A stretch of DNA of 5,741 nt, from positions 1 through 5,741 of the forward strand of contig CAAECB010000050.1 in assembly GCA_900754285.1 (NCBI GenBank), given 5' to 3'. The notes under the pieces are model-generated. The model was not told where the DNA came from, ran no database searches, and was given only the letters and a program-made list of their open reading frames with translations. The position numbers and the translations under genes were made by a program. Below, one piece after another: positions 4,682 to 5,741 of this stretch (the stretch's first letter is position 1; every line of letters begins with the position of its first letter). The DNA comes from Clostridia bacterium (GTDB lineage: Bacteria; Bacillota; Clostridia; TANB77; CAG-508).

Positions 4682-5530
4682 ATGTTTTACGAATTTATAA
4701 AATTTATAATTTATTCAGGATTAATAGTAATAATATCAAAAAATATACTAGTAAAAACATTAAGAAAATTAGCAGAAAATTTAAGTTTAAAACCAAAAAC
4801 AATAGGAGATATAGCAGGATATGCAACATCTGTACCAGAGCTATTAACAATATCAGCATCAAGTTTAAGAGGACTAACAGGAGCAAGCATGTACAACATA
4901 TTAAGTTCAAATGTAATAAACCTAATACAATATTTAGGTTCAATAATATTAAACAAAAACAAAAAAGCATTTGAAAACAAAGCAATAAAAATAGACATAA
5001 TAATGGTATTATTAACAATAGCAATTCCATTATTATTAATGTGGTTAGATATAGAATTAAACGTAAAAATAGTACCAATCTTTATATTACTATATATTTT
5101 ATTTGTATATATAAACAGTAATGCACATAAACTTTATTTATCGAAACAAGACAAAGAGCTGGAAAAACAGATAGAACAAGAAGAAATTAAAGAAAGAGGG
5201 AATACCAGAAAAACATTGCTATATGTAATAATTTTAATAGCAACAGGAATATTATTATTTGTAGTAGGAGATTTACTAGGAGAAACATTAGAAAATCTGG
5301 CAAATTTATTTAATGTATCACAAACTATAATCGGTATTTTATTGGGATTTGCAACAAGTATACCAGAATTAATAACTTTTTTTGAAGCTCAAAAACATTA
5401 TAAAAAGCAAGAAAGTAAAAATGATATTTTAGGTGTTGTAGAAGCTACAAATAATTTGCTAACCTCTAACATATTAAACTTATTTATTATTCAAACAGTA
5501 GGAATTTTAATATATATGATAAGCCTATAA
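4682..5530 (+). CDS. Sodium/calcium exchanger-family (CaCA) antiporter
   Basis: 282 aa from the ATG at 4682; GGAGG (4672-4676) is five bases upstream, while the TTG at 4670 would overlap this site and is rejected. The two inverted-topology alpha repeats are clear. The first spans residues 40-80 with GYATSVPELLT (E53) and SSNVINL. The second spans 214-267 with GFATSIPELIT (E229) and TSNILNL. The PE glutamates are the expected cation-binding residues. Several hydrophobic helices are visible. A charged cytoplasmic loop (about 155-177, rich in K, E and Q) divides the halves. Known: such proteins exchange Ca2+ (or another cation) for Na+ or H+ across the cytoplasmic membrane; the ion is not predictable here. 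The protein is somewhat shorter than the roughly 310-330 aa of YrbG-type relatives, but both halves are complete. It has its own flanking repeats and no operon partners. Confidence 0.92.
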   Translation: MFYEFIKFIIYSGLIVIISKNILVKTLRKLAENLSLKPKTIGDIAGYATSVPELLTISASSLRGLTGASMYNILSSNVINLIQYLGSIILNKNKKAFENKAIKIDIIMVLLTIAIPLLLMWLDIELNVKIVPIFILLYILFVYINSNAHKLYLSKQDKELEKQIEQEEIKERGNTRKTLLYVIILIATGILLFVVGDLLGETLENLANLFNVSQTIIGILLGFATSIPELITFFEAQKHYKKQESKNDILGVVEATNNLLTSNILNLFIIQTVGILIYMISL

Positions 5531-5557
5531 TGTTTTTGGGGACGGAGCAAAAAAACA
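5531..5557. repeat. REP-like palindrome, copy B
   Basis: TGTTTTT (5531-5537) pairs with AAAAACA (5551-5557) around a 13-base loop starting GGGGACGGA. Over 29 bases it matches copy A with five differences, and its loop length is the same. It begins at the base after the CaCA stop codon. A run of six T lies at 5562-5567, so it may also serve as the gene's terminator, though the stem is weak. Confidence 0.6.
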
Positions 5558-5636
5558 CTACTTTTTTAAAATAGCATAAAAAATAATAAATGTTATATGG
5601 TAAAATAATTTTTGAATGTAATTGGAACAATCTTAG

Positions 5637-5723
5637 AATTTCTTAAATAAAATGACGGAAGAGCTTCACGTCGAACGAAGTGAGGACTAAGCTGAAGGAT
5701 TACATTATTTTATTTTAGAAATT
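5637..5723. repeat. Long imperfect inverted repeat with a G+C-richer core
   Basis: AATTTCTTAAATAAAAT (5637-5653) pairs with 5707-5723, with 16 of 17 positions complementary. The roughly 45-base core (5654-5698) is richer in G+C and holds smaller stems: AGCTT/AAGCT (5662-5666 and 5689-5693), then CAC/GTG around GTCGAACGAA. AATGTAAT at 5615-5622 is also complementary to ATTACATT at 5699-5706, offering an alternative or pseudoknot-like pairing. It could be a MITE-like element or a structured RNA. The short frame from 5652 (MTEELHVERSED, stop) has no ribosome site. Apart from copy B, I see nothing else in 5531-5741. Confidence 0.5.
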
Positions 5724-5741
5724 TTTAGTTTGTGTATTGAA

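Noticed and set aside
4594..4974. 126-aa frame overlapping the CaCA start
   Set aside because: It is lysine/asparagine-rich, out-of-frame reading of repeat copy A and the antiporter, with no ribosome site.
4704..5078. 124-aa leucine-rich minus-strand frame, and a 95-aa one beside it
   Set aside because: Both lie opposite the CaCA gene; the leucine and isoleucine runs are reverse readings of A+T-rich membrane-helix codons.
5651..5689. Short frame MTEELHVERSED as a gene
   Set aside because: Only 12 codons, no ribosome site, and it lies wholly within the inverted-repeat core.
1..5741. CRISPR array, tRNA or rRNA genes
   Set aside because: No regularly spaced repeats, cloverleaf or rRNA sequence could be seen on either strand.

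Overview
The DNA is A+T-rich, and most genes favour A- or T-ending codons (ata, aca, gga, tta). Shine-Dalgarno sites are strong (AGGAGGT, GGAGG, AAGGAGG) and the gene families are typical of low-G+C Firmicutes. The best guess is an anaerobic, probably gut-associated, member of the Clostridia; the species cannot be told from this window.

Layout. 1-594 is the 3' end of a secreted or surface-type formylglycine-generating-enzyme-like (FGE-sulfatase/C-type-lectin fold) protein. Its last 48 codons (448-591) switch abruptly to about 53% G+C, and 42 of the 48 end in C or T. This is what a diversity-generating retroelement (DGR) variable region looks like when it is copied from a template repeat rich in AAC/AAT codons. 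The reverse transcriptase and template repeat are not in the window, so this would be a target acted on from elsewhere. 595-858 is non-coding and holds four successive inverted repeats, including a 35-bp near-perfect hairpin; an 11-bp direct repeat brackets most of it. 859-1445 carries small or decayed reading frames (16, 24 and 73 aa, plus a broken membrane-segment frame), with a good sigma-A-type promoter at 1005-1033.

1446-2247 holds a small DUF1294 membrane protein and a single-domain rhodanese with a TTG start, separated by a leader with inverted repeats. A bidirectional terminator (2259-2289) separates these from a convergent, minus-strand housekeeping group: a DUF1653 gene, serS (seryl-tRNA synthetase) and engB/ysxC (ribosome-assembly GTPase). 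That group is read from one good promoter at 4535-4563. engB begins within 20 bases of the serS stop.

4682-5530 (+) is a compact Na+/Ca2+-exchanger-family (CaCA) antiporter with both alpha repeats. Two copies of a short REP-like hairpin flank it in direct orientation (4593-4632 and 5531-5557). The last 180 bases hold no gene, but they contain an 87-base imperfect inverted repeat with a G+C-richer core.

The most exciting item is the DGR target and its unusual downstream structured DNA. The housekeeping genes look intact and ordinary.
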